This document shows, piece after piece, positions 54,608 to 63,319 of a DNA stretch of 64,000 nt (position 1 is its first letter; each line of letters starts with the position of its first letter). This DNA is from Coprobacillaceae bacterium UN01-12pH3A. GTDB lineage: Bacteria > Bacillota_I > Bacilli_A > Erysipelotrichales > Coprobacillaceae. The notes under the pieces are model-generated. The model did not search any database. It worked only from the letters and a program-made list of their open reading frames with translations, and was not told the origin of the DNA. The translations under genes were made by a program, and so were the position numbers. The stretch lies in the NCBI GenBank assembly GCA_027676805.1, contig JAQENU010000006.1, positions 1-64,000 on the forward strand, written 5' to 3'.

Positions 54608-54876
54608 CTATAGCCCATAAAACAAGTTTTTCTCATTTTCTTGAAAATAAACTTTATAATCCGTATCCTCAGTTTGAACATAACAGCTCTGCCTTGCAAA
54701 TTCTTTAAAGAACCTGCCGCCAATTCAGCGATGCAGTTACTGTCATCATAAAAAATTTCATATTGATGTCTCCCTTGTCTATTAATATAATCGATCAGTG
54801 GTTTAAAATCCTGTTCTTACTTGCCCAAATAGGTCCTCTTTAATATGATTTGAAGACTTATAAATATTCTGGTAAA
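54608..54876 (-). pseudogene. decayed gene fragment with at least two frameshifts
   Basis: Reading the - strand downwards, three coding-like stretches in different frames join up: one with SSNHIKEDLFGQVRTGF, one with KPLIDYINRQGRHQYEIF then DDSNCIAELAA, and one with FKEFARQSCYVQTEDTDYK ending in a TAG at 54608-54610. The breaks fall at GGATTTTAAA and GGTTCTTTAAAG, consistent with single-base changes. I do not recognise the parent family. No start codon is visible, so it is a 3' remnant. It fills the gap between the RibD-like gene and murR. Confidence 0.6.
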
Positions 54877-54903
54877 TAAAAATAAGCCGATCGGCTCGGC
54901 TTT
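54872..54903 (-). terminator. intrinsic terminator of murR
   Basis: On the - strand AAGCCGA pairs with TCGGCTT across a five-base loop and is followed by ATTTTTATTT. It overlaps the murR stop codon. Confidence 0.85.
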
Positions 54904-55741
54904 ATGATTTAAATTCTTTTACCATCTCTTTAGTTTTCAATAGGTAATCATGAGTTTGTTCTAAATTGTCTTTAGCGATCGCTAAATAAAGCAGATCTGT
55001 AATAATCAAAGAAGATTCACGTGAAGAAATGGCTCCGATTCTTACTTCTCTTTCTTCGGTTGGAATATAAAGCAGTATATCACAATAGCGGGCTAAAGGC
55101 GATTTTTTTAATTGGGTAATACCAATCGTTACTGCCCCACTTTCCTTAGCATAGCGCATCGCTGTGACTACTTCTTTTGTTTCTCCGCTGTAACTGATGC
55201 CTAAGGCAACATCATCTTTCGTAATATGAGCAGCATTGGTTATCTGAAAATGGGTATCATGATGATGAATCGCAAATTTGCCTATACGGGATAATTTATG
55301 CAGCAGATCATCGCAGACGATACCGCTTGATCCAACCCCAAACAAATAAATATAGCGCGATGATTTCAATGACTGTACCGCTTTTTCCATCGTGCTTTCA
55401 TTCATTAAGTAATAGGTTTGTTCAATAACTTGCAGATTGACTTGCTTTGTTTTTTTGATTAACGTATGAATACTATCCTCAGCACGTATCTGTTCTGTAA
55501 AGTTTTCAATATTTCCGCCGCTTTCTTTTGCGAGTTCTACTTTCAATTCGCTAAATCCGCTAAATCCGATCTTTTTTGAAAAACGAATGATCGCCGCTGC
55601 TGATGTTCCTGTTTTATCGGCTAAGACTTGTGCAGAATCATTCAGGATATCCGCATGATTATCTAAAATATAGTCTGCCAGCTTTCCTTCAGTATCCGTC
55701 ATCATATTTCTAGCTTCTTTGATACGATATAAACAACTCAT
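54902..55741 (-). CDS. murR: RpiR/MurR-family transcriptional regulator
   Basis: This 279-residue protein has an N-terminal RpiR helix-turn-helix (about 1-77: LADYILDNHADILNDSAQVLADKTGTSAAAIIRFSKKIGFSGFSELKVEL) and a C-terminal SIS sugar-phosphate binding domain (about 120-260: YIYLFGVGSSGIVCDDLLHKL, VALGISYSGETKEVV). In MurR the SIS ligand is MurNAc-6-phosphate. Its location near the MurNAc operon and the identical palindromes at 52428 and 53485 make it the probable regulator. AGGTGAT stands three bases before the ATG, with a TATAAT upstream. Another sugar phosphate as ligand is possible. Confidence 0.83.
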   Translation of the reverse strand: MSCLYRIKEARNMMTDTEGKLADYILDNHADILNDSAQVLADKTGTSAAAIIRFSKKIGFSGFSELKVELAKESGGNIENFTEQIRAEDSIHTLIKKTKQVNLQVIEQTYYLMNESTMEKAVQSLKSSRYIYLFGVGSSGIVCDDLLHKLSRIGKFAIHHHDTHFQITNAAHITKDDVALGISYSGETKEVVTAMRYAKESGAVTIGITQLKKSPLARYCDILLYIPTEEREVRIGAISSRESSLIITDLLYLAIAKDNLEQTHDYLLKTKEMVKEFKS

Positions 55742-55801
55742 TTTATCACCTGCTTTCTCTCATTATAGAATATTTATTGCACTTAGAAAAGAGATAAGTA
55801 T

Positions 55802-55828
55802 ATAAAAACGGCAACAAAACGTTGCCGC
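55802..55828 (-). terminator. intrinsic terminator of glnN
   Basis: On the - strand CGGCAAC and GTTGCCG form a perfect stem around GTTTT, followed by five T residues. Confidence 0.9.
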
Positions 55829-55835
55829 ATTTCAT

Positions 55836-57917
55836 TTAAATACCAAATAAAAGCTCCATATAGGTTGGCATTGGCCAATATTTTTCATCTACAATCACTT
55901 CGAGCTGATCTACTGTTTTTCTTAATAATTCCATATTCACAAAGACATCATCACGCCATAAGGCTGCTAGTTCACCTACTGCTGTCTGTGATTCCTGACA
56001 TTTACTCACATTATTTTCTAATATAGTTAATTCATCTTTCATTTGTGAAAGCAGGGCTGTCATCTTTTTTGCGTCTTCCACTAGGAATGATGTATCTAAT
56101 CCAAGTTCTTTTGTTGCCAAAACATCTGCCGAAAAATCTCCTAAATAACTTACAATGGCCGGATAAATCTGTGTTTTTGCCATCTTTATGGCAGTCAAAG
56201 CTTCCAGCTGGATTGTTTTAATATAATTATCCAATAAGATTTCATATCTTGAAGCTAATTCTACGTTGGTATAAACGCCTAAGCGATCAAACATTTCCAG
56301 ATTCTTAGGTGCTCTTAAACATTCCAGTGCAGATACTGTATTTTTATTATTTAATAGTCCTCGACGGGCTGCCTCTGCTTCCCATTCTGCTGAATAGCCA
56401 TCGCCATTAAAGATAATGCGCTGATGGTCTTTGATGAAGTCACGAATGACCTCCATTACTTCTTTTCCACTTTCAATTGCGTCAGACATTTTATTCATCT
56501 CATCTGCCAGCATAGAATTTAACACAGTGTTAGGTCCGGCAATGGATTGGCTTGAGCCAACCGCTCTGAATTCAAATTTATTTCCGGTAAAGGCGAATGG
56601 AGAGGTACGATTACGATCCGTTGTATCTTTTGAGAATGTAGGTACTACAGATACTCCAGTTTGAAAACGGGCCCCTTGAGCATGTGTTTTTACTTTTCCA
56701 GTAATAATATTCTCAATCAATTCATCTAATTCATCCCCTAAAAACATAGAGATAATTGCAGGCGGAGCTTCATTAGCTCCTAAACGATGATCGTTTCCTG
56801 CTGTTGCAATCGACATTCTTAATAAGTCTGCATATTCATCTACCCCTTTAATGGTACAAGCTAAAGCAGCTAGGAAAGGGATGTTTTCTTCTGGATTTGC
56901 CCCCGGATTAAACAGGTTCATTCCGGTATTTGTAATAATAGAAAAGTTATCGTGTTTTCCTGAACCGTTGATACCTTCAAACGGTTTTTCGTGTAAAAGG
57001 CAGCGAAGCCCGTGTTTTTTCGCTACATCCTGCATCAGGATCATCAGTAAATGGTTATTATCTGTCGTTATATTCATACGTGTATAAACACAAGCCACTT
57101 CGTGCTGTGCCGGTGCAGCTTCATTATGTTTTGTTTTAGATGGAATCCCATATTTCCATAGTTCTTCATCCAACTCTCTCATAAAAGCGGCAACTTTACG
57201 TTTCAGACTGCCAAAATAATGATCTTCTAATTCCTGACCCTTTGGTGCCATTGCCCCAAACAATGTACGCCCGGTCAGTTTGAGATCCATACGTTCTTGG
57301 AAATAACGGTCATCAACCAAAAAGTATTCTTGTTCCGCTCCCACGCTGGCATGTGCACCGGTCACTTCTGTGTGCCCAATTAAATGCATCAAACGAACAA
57401 CAGCACTGTTTAAGGCATCCATTGATCTTAATAACGGTGTTTTTTTATCTAAAGCTTCTCCTGTATAAGAACAAAATAAGGTTGGAATATAAAGAGACCC
57501 CTCTTTAACAAAAGCAGGTGAAGTACAATCCCAAGCCGTGTATCCACGTGCCTCAAAGGTTGCACGAAGTCCTCCTGATGGAAATGATGAAGCATCCGGC
57601 TCCCCTTTTCTAAGTGTTTTTCCACTGAACTCTGTAATCGCATGTCCCTGTCCATCCGGTTCCAAAAAGGAATCATGTTTTTCCGCAGTCAACCCCGTCA
57701 TTGGCATGAACCAATGTGTAAAGTGCGTTGCTCCATTTTCCATCGCCCAGATTTTCATTGCATTTGCTATAACAGTTGCCGTTTCTCTTGATAAGGCTTC
57801 TCCATTCTGCAATGCTTCATGAAATGCCTTATATGTTGATTTAGGAATACGTGCCTTCATGGTATCGTCAGTAAATGTTTTACACCCATAAGTCTCAATA
57901 ATTTTATTCATATCCAT
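55836..57917 (-). CDS. glnN: glutamine synthetase type III
   Basis: This 693-residue protein is a GSIII enzyme, of the usual length (about 700) and unlike the 440-470 residue GSI. It has THWFMPMTG, GSIII's N-terminal FPSGGLRATFEARGYTAWD, GAEQEYFLVDD with the metal-binding glutamates, TKHNEAAPAQHEVACVY, HEKPFEGINGSGKHDNFSI and a C-terminal helical region (about 560-690). It makes glutamine from glutamate, ammonia and ATP in the cytoplasm. The leader has a strong promoter and a GlnR/TnrA-like box. GGGAGG lies 11 bases before the ATG at 57917. An in-frame ATG two codons later is possible. Confidence 0.95.
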   Translation of the reverse strand: MDMNKIIETYGCKTFTDDTMKARIPKSTYKAFHEALQNGEALSRETATVIANAMKIWAMENGATHFTHWFMPMTGLTAEKHDSFLEPDGQGHAITEFSGKTLRKGEPDASSFPSGGLRATFEARGYTAWDCTSPAFVKEGSLYIPTLFCSYTGEALDKKTPLLRSMDALNSAVVRLMHLIGHTEVTGAHASVGAEQEYFLVDDRYFQERMDLKLTGRTLFGAMAPKGQELEDHYFGSLKRKVAAFMRELDEELWKYGIPSKTKHNEAAPAQHEVACVYTRMNITTDNNHLLMILMQDVAKKHGLRCLLHEKPFEGINGSGKHDNFSIITNTGMNLFNPGANPEENIPFLAALACTIKGVDEYADLLRMSIATAGNDHRLGANEAPPAIISMFLGDELDELIENIITGKVKTHAQGARFQTGVSVVPTFSKDTTDRNRTSPFAFTGNKFEFRAVGSSQSIAGPNTVLNSMLADEMNKMSDAIESGKEVMEVIRDFIKDHQRIIFNGDGYSAEWEAEAARRGLLNNKNTVSALECLRAPKNLEMFDRLGVYTNVELASRYEILLDNYIKTIQLEALTAIKMAKTQIYPAIVSYLGDFSADVLATKELGLDTSFLVEDAKKMTALLSQMKDELTILENNVSKCQESQTAVGELAALWRDDVFVNMELLRKTVDQLEVIVDEKYWPMPTYMELLFGI

Positions 57918-57945
57918 CTGTCAAATTCCTCCCCTATTTAGCCTG

Positions 57946-58001
57946 TTATCCTGTTCTTTAAACTTACAGGATAATTATATCATCAGATCTTTTACTGTCA
58001 A
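57946..58001 (-). promoter_or_regulatory. glnN promoter with GlnR/TnrA-like box
   Basis: On the - strand TTGACA (57996-58001) and TATAAT (57974-57979) are 16 bases apart. Across the start region lies TGTAAGTTTAAAGAACA (57952-57968), which fits the GlnR/TnrA consensus TGTNAN7TNACA at all but one defined base. It lies inside a larger inverted repeat with nine-base arms TTATCCTGT and ACAGGATAA (57946-57974). A repressor here would block transcription. Confidence 0.72.
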
Positions 58002-58089
58002 TAAAATCATTCTTTAATATATATGGTAAATTTACTAAATAAATACAAATAAAATGATTTTACCCACCTTCTCTTCTGATAAACGCAAA

Positions 58090-58884
58090 TTATTCATCAT
58101 TATTATGTAAGGGCTCACTTAATTTTACGACCAACTCACAAAATGACGAACTGTCATACAGCTCTGAAAAAGGAGAATGTCCGCTTTTAGGCAGCTCATA
58201 AACGTGTTTAATCTTCCCTTGCTTGTCTAACAGGTCAGTAACCCCCACAATGGGATGAGGATCATATTTGCCCTGTATCAAATAGATTGGGCAACGAATC
58301 TGATGAAAGATTTTCTCCCACTTTCCTTCTTGACGCCACTGACTCGCTTCCTGCCAGATTGCATCATACATACTGCCATCTGTTTTTCCTTCACAGATAA
58401 GTTTTGGATTGAGACAATAATTATCAGCCTTCTCTACTAAACTGCCTAGATATTGCAGCGCTTCATCCTTATTTGAATAAGCCGGATCTGCCAGTTTTTT
58501 CAAAAGGGTTTGAAACTGTTCTTTTTCTTCTAAAGTAAAGCGCTGATATCTTCTTTCTTCAATCATTGAAACATAGCGCTCTGCTAATGGCGGACATCCC
58601 ACCAATATAACATTCTCCACAAGCTCAGGATAACGCATAGCAAAGCCCCCTGCCAACCAGGCTCCCCAGGAATGCCCCAATAATGTGACCTTATGATTCA
58701 AAGGCGAAATATCCTGCTTTAATTCCTCTATAAGATCCTCGATAGTATATTTAGTCTGAATATGTTCCGCAACCCCTATCCTTTTCCCTAATTGCTGAGC
58801 CAGTAAATGAAGGGATCCGATTGCACCCGGTCCACCATGAATCAAAACTAACTGACATTCTTTCTCTCCAAAAAACTTAATCAT
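58090..58884 (-). CDS. alpha/beta hydrolase
   Basis: This 264-residue cytoplasmic protein has LVLIHGGPGAIGS (oxyanion region), the nucleophile elbow LLGHSWGAWLAGGFAMRYPE, VGCPPLAERY, LIQGKYDPHPI with the acid and PKSGHSPFSEL with the histidine. HGGPG suggests a proline iminopeptidase or related S33 hydrolase, but the sequence is not close enough to name a substrate. It lies divergently 89 bases from the Abi-like gene and shares that intergenic region. Confidence 0.87.
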   Translation of the reverse strand: MIKFFGEKECQLVLIHGGPGAIGSLHLLAQQLGKRIGVAEHIQTKYTIEDLIEELKQDISPLNHKVTLLGHSWGAWLAGGFAMRYPELVENVILVGCPPLAERYVSMIEERRYQRFTLEEKEQFQTLLKKLADPAYSNKDEALQYLGSLVEKADNYCLNPKLICEGKTDGSMYDAIWQEASQWRQEGKWEKIFHQIRCPIYLIQGKYDPHPIVGVTDLLDKQGKIKHVYELPKSGHSPFSELYDSSSFCELVVKLSEPLHNNDE

Positions 58885-58946
58885 ACTTATTCCTTCTTTC
58901 TTTTTTAAGAAAATACTACGTTTAAAATCAATATAGACTTGATATA

Positions 58947-58955
58947 TGGTATAAT
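58947..58955 (+). promoter_or_regulatory. extended -10 promoter of the Abi_2-like gene
   Basis: TGGTATAAT (58947-58955) is a TGn-extended consensus -10. No good -35 lies at 17 bases. AAAGGAGG follows at 58962-58969, just before the ATG at 58974, so the leader is very short. Confidence 0.65.
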
Positions 58956-58973
58956 TTCAACAAAGGAGGTTAT

Positions 58974-61094
58974 ATGAAACAAACGTATACATACAAAAAA
59001 ACAAACAAACCGGATCTTAAATGGCTCTTACAAAGTAATCATTCCTACCGTCTTTTGCTTCTGCAAACCTTAAATGATGAATCCCAGCTTTCGATTGTTG
59101 ACCGCACACTCACTATTTTATCGGAGATTGATCAAGATCTCTTTATTGAACAAATAGCACGTATCTACCATAAAATCTATCTGCTTAAAAACCAAATGAC
59201 AATTCTCTCTTTTTTAGAAACAAAGCTAGTACTTAAAAAAGATGAGATTGTCAAAAAATTTGATCTCTATAATGAGTATACTACATTATATAAAAAACAA
59301 GTTAAACAAAGTATGATTAAAATGAGTACAGAAGATATGACCGGCTTTATCCTACAGCATTATCCCCGTCTTTATTTTAAAGATTTATTAGAGCATCAAA
59401 AACCTTATATTCCTTCTATTTTAGAGGCTTATCACAACAATGATCAATCCTTCTTAAAAGAAGAAACAGCCATACTTATTAAAAAAGAAAATAATTTGAT
59501 TCAGCAGCAGGAACAAAAGCTAAAACAGCGAATCCTGCTGAAAGCAAAGAGGCAGCTGCGTACCTACTTAAAACTGAAGGATCAGGAACAAAAAAATAAA
59601 CTGCTTGTCCAATTAAAAGAAACAACACAGGAAAAATTAAGTGGCTATTGTGATGAAGAGGTCACGAGTTTATATGAAACGATAGATCAGGCAATGCTTT
59701 TATCACCGCCGCTTTTACTGCCTGCTGTTCAATATTTTCAGTACACTAAAAAAGAAGCAGAAAACACTGATGATTTAGAACGGATTCTCTCTTTCTATAA
59801 TGAACACCATCTTTATATTAAGCTTAAAAAGATTAAGAATGAACTTGTACAGTTCCCATCTATCCCAGCTTTTTTTAAACAATATCACCTTGCTTATCAG
59901 AGTAGTAAGATTAGTGACACGATTAATCAGCTGGATATCCTGATTGAGGATATTCACATTCACAGTGAATTAAAAAAGTTAGAATCCATTGGCAAGCTGC
60001 TTTCAATCAGCAAGAAAGAAGTAGAAGCGATTATCCGTGAAGCGGACAATAAACAAGAACCGTTAAAAGATGAAAATATTCCCTCTAATCAGGAGGTTCC
60101 GGAAAACTGCATAACGATTGGCGGCTTTACATTAAATGCGGATACTGTTCGTGCTAATCCCGATACATTGGAAACCTTAATCCCCTTGATTAGTTTTGAC
60201 AGACTTCATCAAGTCGATCAACTACAAAAACTGATGTATGAAGTGGGATATGATAAACTAAAGACCTATATACAAAAGCAGCCTCAATTAGAGTTTCACA
60301 ATCTTTTAGCGATTGTCAGAATTGACCGTCTCTTGCGTTATCAGTATCAGGCATTATTAGAGAGTGTTGAGCTTTATTTTCGTTCCGGTTTTACACAATA
60401 TCTCTCCAATAAATATGATGAAATCTACGATGTCATTGGCAAAGATACACGTCACTTCTATTATCGCGGCTACTTACGTAATTATGTTTTTGAAGATAAT
60501 GTACTGCATTATGAAAATATCAAGAAACTAAATACTCGCATCGACAACGAAATGATTGCCAATAATCAACAGGTTATCGATGAATATCGGGAATGTAAGT
60601 ACGCAATTAGTTTTTCTACCGCTGCTGGTCTTATGACATTCGGCTGGCTGATTGGAATTTTTCAAAACTTGATTGTCGCTGAAAAGAAAGCGCTGCTGCA
60701 AGAGTATTATGTTGACTTGACACCGCAGACCTTTAATGCGTGGATTGTCGGCTTAAATAACTTACGTAATAAATGCGCCCATTACCAAAGTCTTTATCGT
60801 TTATCTTCTATGAAAGAACTGCGTCCAATCATGACAAAACCGGAAGATCAGTGTGAAATGGATAAAACGATTAATCATCACTCTTTATTTTACTATACCT
60901 TACTGGCAGTACGCTTATCTCCCAATGAAGAAAACGTAACCGAATTTATTGAATCCGCAGAAAGGCTTTTTGAAAAAGCGCATCAGGAGAATAGTTCGTT
61001 TGATTTAGAGCTGGATTATTCTTTTCCTGTAAATTGGAAAGAAATCCTGCTTAACGAAAAAAGTAATCATATAAATAAAAAGAGGGATCAATGA
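58974..61094 (+). CDS. large Abi_2-family protein with HEPN-type RNase motif and long helical N-terminal extension
   Basis: This 706-residue protein has two parts. The C-terminal part (about 440-670) matches the Abi_2 (AbiD/AbiF) abortive infection family: LLAIVRIDRLLRYQYQALLESVELYFRSGF, then FGWLIGIFQ and LNNLRNKCAHYQSLY, in which Arg598-x4-His603 is the HEPN RNase signature. The first about 380 residues are helical, charged and coiled-coil rich (about 165-225), with no family I know. AbiD/AbiF are usually about half this size. A signal peptide and membrane segments are absent. It is a single gene with its own promoter. A function in phage defence is inferred from the family. Confidence 0.8.
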   Translation: MKQTYTYKKTNKPDLKWLLQSNHSYRLLLLQTLNDESQLSIVDRTLTILSEIDQDLFIEQIARIYHKIYLLKNQMTILSFLETKLVLKKDEIVKKFDLYNEYTTLYKKQVKQSMIKMSTEDMTGFILQHYPRLYFKDLLEHQKPYIPSILEAYHNNDQSFLKEETAILIKKENNLIQQQEQKLKQRILLKAKRQLRTYLKLKDQEQKNKLLVQLKETTQEKLSGYCDEEVTSLYETIDQAMLLSPPLLLPAVQYFQYTKKEAENTDDLERILSFYNEHHLYIKLKKIKNELVQFPSIPAFFKQYHLAYQSSKISDTINQLDILIEDIHIHSELKKLESIGKLLSISKKEVEAIIREADNKQEPLKDENIPSNQEVPENCITIGGFTLNADTVRANPDTLETLIPLISFDRLHQVDQLQKLMYEVGYDKLKTYIQKQPQLEFHNLLAIVRIDRLLRYQYQALLESVELYFRSGFTQYLSNKYDEIYDVIGKDTRHFYYRGYLRNYVFEDNVLHYENIKKLNTRIDNEMIANNQQVIDEYRECKYAISFSTAAGLMTFGWLIGIFQNLIVAEKKALLQEYYVDLTPQTFNAWIVGLNNLRNKCAHYQSLYRLSSMKELRPIMTKPEDQCEMDKTINHHSLFYYTLLAVRLSPNEENVTEFIESAERLFEKAHQENSSFDLELDYSFPVNWKEILLNEKSNHINKKRDQ

Positions 61095-61525
61095 TGGATT
61101 CCTCTCGCTACTTTAAAAATAAATTGTGTTATTGATGAAACGATCAGCAGTGCAATAGCGATGGCGACTGCATTTCCCAATGTTTCAATTCCCTTCGATA
61201 TGGCTAAGTCATAATTATTCTGTATAAAATACAGCATCGTATAATAGAGTCCGGCTCCCGGTACTAAAGGCAGGATTGCCGGTAAAGCAAATACGGTCAC
61301 TGCATCTTTATACACTCTGGCACAGATCTCACAGATAATGCTTAGAACCAAAGCTCCCACAAAAGTAGCAATAATGGTTCCTTGCCCAAACTGCTGCATC
61401 ATCTTATAGGCTGCCCATCCAAAACCACCGGCGATGCAGCCTTTTAGTATGGCTTTAAGAGGACAGTTAAAGATATAACCAAAACCTAAGCAGGAAATAA
61501 ATCCCAGTAAAAATTCTGTAATCAT
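61088..61525 (-). CDS. ThrE-type threonine/serine exporter, small subunit (DUF3815)
   Basis: This 145-residue membrane protein has four or five hydrophobic segments, with ALILGCIAGGFGWAAYKM-like and ALPAILPLVPGAGLYYTMLYF stretches typical of the C-terminal half of ThrE exporters. The larger partner gene lies just upstream and overlaps by ATGA, so the exporter is split over two genes. The substrate (threonine/serine) is by family only. Its 3' end overlaps that of the convergent Abi_2-like gene by seven bases. Confidence 0.85.
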   Translation of the reverse strand: MITEFLLGFISCLGFGYIFNCPLKAILKGCIAGGFGWAAYKMMQQFGQGTIIATFVGALVLSIICEICARVYKDAVTVFALPAILPLVPGAGLYYTMLYFIQNNYDLAISKGIETLGNAVAIAIALLIVSSITQFIFKVARGIHH

Positions 61526-62292
61526 AGCAGTCCTCCCAAATTTGAAAAGAACAAAGTAATTCCGACTCCAAAAGCAATGCCTAAAGCAATGATTAATGCT
61601 TCTACTGTACGAATGGTGCCTGAAAGAATATCCCCATTGATAATATCACGAACCGCATTAGTCACTGCTACTCCCGGCACTAGGATCATGATCGTTCCAA
61701 TAACGATTGTATCAATATCGCGAACAATACCGAAACTTACACACATTGAAGCTAGGAATGTCATTAAGATTGCCAGCAGTGCATTGGCAATAAAGGCATT
61801 CATTTCATATTTCTTTAAAAACTGCATTAAATAATACGTGAAACATGTGATAATGAAAGTCACTATAAAATCAATCCAGTTCGCTTTTGGCATAAACATG
61901 ATGCCAAAGACCCCGCAGCTAGCACTGATCGTTACTGCTCTTTGCCAGTTAGGAAGCCCCGGGCAAGACTCCACATCTTTCAGCTTTTCTTGAAACTGTT
62001 CAAGCGTATAATTCTTTTTTGCGATGCTTCTGGATATTTCATTGATCTTAGATATACGCGCTAAATTTGTTTCACGCTGATAAATACGGCGTATGCGCGT
62101 ATACGTATGTCCCTCGATATTAACTGATAAATAAATACAGGTTGCCAGCGTAAAAACGTCAATATTTTTCACACCAAAGGCACGGCAAATATTGACTATC
62201 ACTTCTTCTGCACGATATATTTCAGAATTACTTTCTAACATCATGCGTCCTGCTTCAAGACTTAATTCTAAGATTTGATCGATCTCTTTCAT
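61522..62292 (-). CDS. ThrE-type threonine/serine exporter, large subunit (DUF1212)
   Basis: This 256-residue protein has a cytoplasmic N-terminal region (ILELSLEAGRMMLESNSEIYRAEEVIVNICRAFGV, about 5-40) and five membrane segments from about residue 115. VPGVAVTNAVRDIINGDILSG is a family signature. The start at 62292 is chosen because GGGTGAT is spaced well. A GTG at 62304 is in the same frame. With the small subunit it should form a complete amino acid exporter. Confidence 0.87.
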   Translation of the reverse strand: MKEIDQILELSLEAGRMMLESNSEIYRAEEVIVNICRAFGVKNIDVFTLATCIYLSVNIEGHTYTRIRRIYQRETNLARISKINEISRSIAKKNYTLEQFQEKLKDVESCPGLPNWQRAVTISASCGVFGIMFMPKANWIDFIVTFIITCFTYYLMQFLKKYEMNAFIANALLAILMTFLASMCVSFGIVRDIDTIVIGTIMILVPGVAVTNAVRDIINGDILSGTIRTVEALIIALGIAFGVGITLFFSNLGGLL

Positions 62293-62334
62293 TTTATCAC
62301 CCACAGCCTTTTATTATAAGCGATCCCCCATAAA

Positions 62335-62763
62335 TTACAAGTTATACTTGAGCAAATGATGACGTATTCCCACTTCAAAAAATGGTTCTCCACATTCTTC
62401 AAAACCAAGCTTCTGATAAAAGCCTAAAGCATTCTCTCTGGCATGAACCATAATGGTTTTTATTTGCCTCTGTTTTAATCTCTGAACAGACTGTATAAAC
62501 ATTTCTCTTCCAATATGGCGATGCTGGAAAGATGGGTCAACGGCAACCTGTTTCATCTGCATTGTCTCTTGATCTATAGATCGATAGAAGCATACACCAA
62601 TGACTTGACTCTCCTCCATAACTACAATATGCAGATCTTTCTTTTCTGCTTCTAAAGGATCATCATATATGCTCATGCCTAATGGCTGACGCAATACTTT
62701 ATCTCTTAATTCCAATGCCTTTTTATAGGCTTCACTGTTCCATTCAATTTGCTTAATTTCCAT
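62335..62763 (-). CDS. GNAT-family N-acetyltransferase
   Basis: This 142-residue protein has the GNAT core: MKQVAVDPSFQHRHIGREMFIQSV, with the acetyl-CoA pyrophosphate loop (Q/R-x2-G-x-G/A type, here RHIGRE), and ARENALGFYQKLGFEECGEPFFEVGI, the YdfB/ElaA-like C-terminal motif. The acceptor is unknown. Its ATG lies one base after the phosphoesterase stop, so they are one operon. Confidence 0.87.
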   Translation of the reverse strand: MEIKQIEWNSEAYKKALELRDKVLRQPLGMSIYDDPLEAEKKDLHIVVMEESQVIGVCFYRSIDQETMQMKQVAVDPSFQHRHIGREMFIQSVQRLKQRQIKTIMVHARENALGFYQKLGFEECGEPFFEVGIRHHLLKYNL

Positions 62764-62764
62764 G

Positions 62765-63310
62765 CTAACCTCTTAGATCAATAGAAGCTACGATTTCATC
62801 TTCAAATGTTTTAATCGTAAAAATATGATTTTCATAAATACCGAAGCTGTTAGTTCCAGCTTTAGGCAAAGAAACAGAAGAAGGATTTAAAATAAAGATA
62901 TCCCCTGCTTTTTGAGCAAGCGGCACATGATAATGCCCATAGACCAAAACATCATTTTTGCTTAAGGGTGGCAAAGCATCTTTATGATAATGATGCCCAT
63001 GCGTTAAAAAGAAACGATGTCCGTCAATAAATAAATGGGTGTAATCACTTAACATCGGAAATTCCAGCATCATCTGATCGACTTCACTGTCACAATTTCC
63101 TCTGACACTGATAATTTTATTTTTGTATTCATTCAGCATTGCCGCTACTTTTTTAGGCGCATAATCCTTAGGAAGATCATTGCGTGGTCCATGGTATAAA
63201 AGATCGCCCAAAGAAATAAGATAATCACATTTCTCTTGTTCGAACTGCTCCAAGCTTTTTTCCATATAATAAGCTGATCCATGTACATCAGAAATAAACA
63301 TTAATTTCAT
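62765..63310 (-). CDS. yfcE: YfcE/MJ0936-type metallophosphoesterase
   Basis: This 181-residue protein has the calcineurin-like metal site in order: ISDVHGSAYYM, SLGDLLYHGPRND, VRGNCDSEVDQ, LTHGHHYHKD and VYGHYHVPL, then NPSSVSLPK, which is a YfcE family mark. Related enzymes hydrolyse phosphodiesters in vitro, and the physiological substrate is not settled. GGAGA stands before the ATG, nine bases after the APH-like gene. Confidence 0.9.
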   Translation of the reverse strand: MKLMFISDVHGSAYYMEKSLEQFEQEKCDYLISLGDLLYHGPRNDLPKDYAPKKVAAMLNEYKNKIISVRGNCDSEVDQMMLEFPMLSDYTHLFIDGHRFFLTHGHHYHKDALPPLSKNDVLVYGHYHVPLAQKAGDIFILNPSSVSLPKAGTNSFGIYENHIFTIKTFEDEIVASIDLRG

Positions 63311-63319
63311 TTTATTCTC

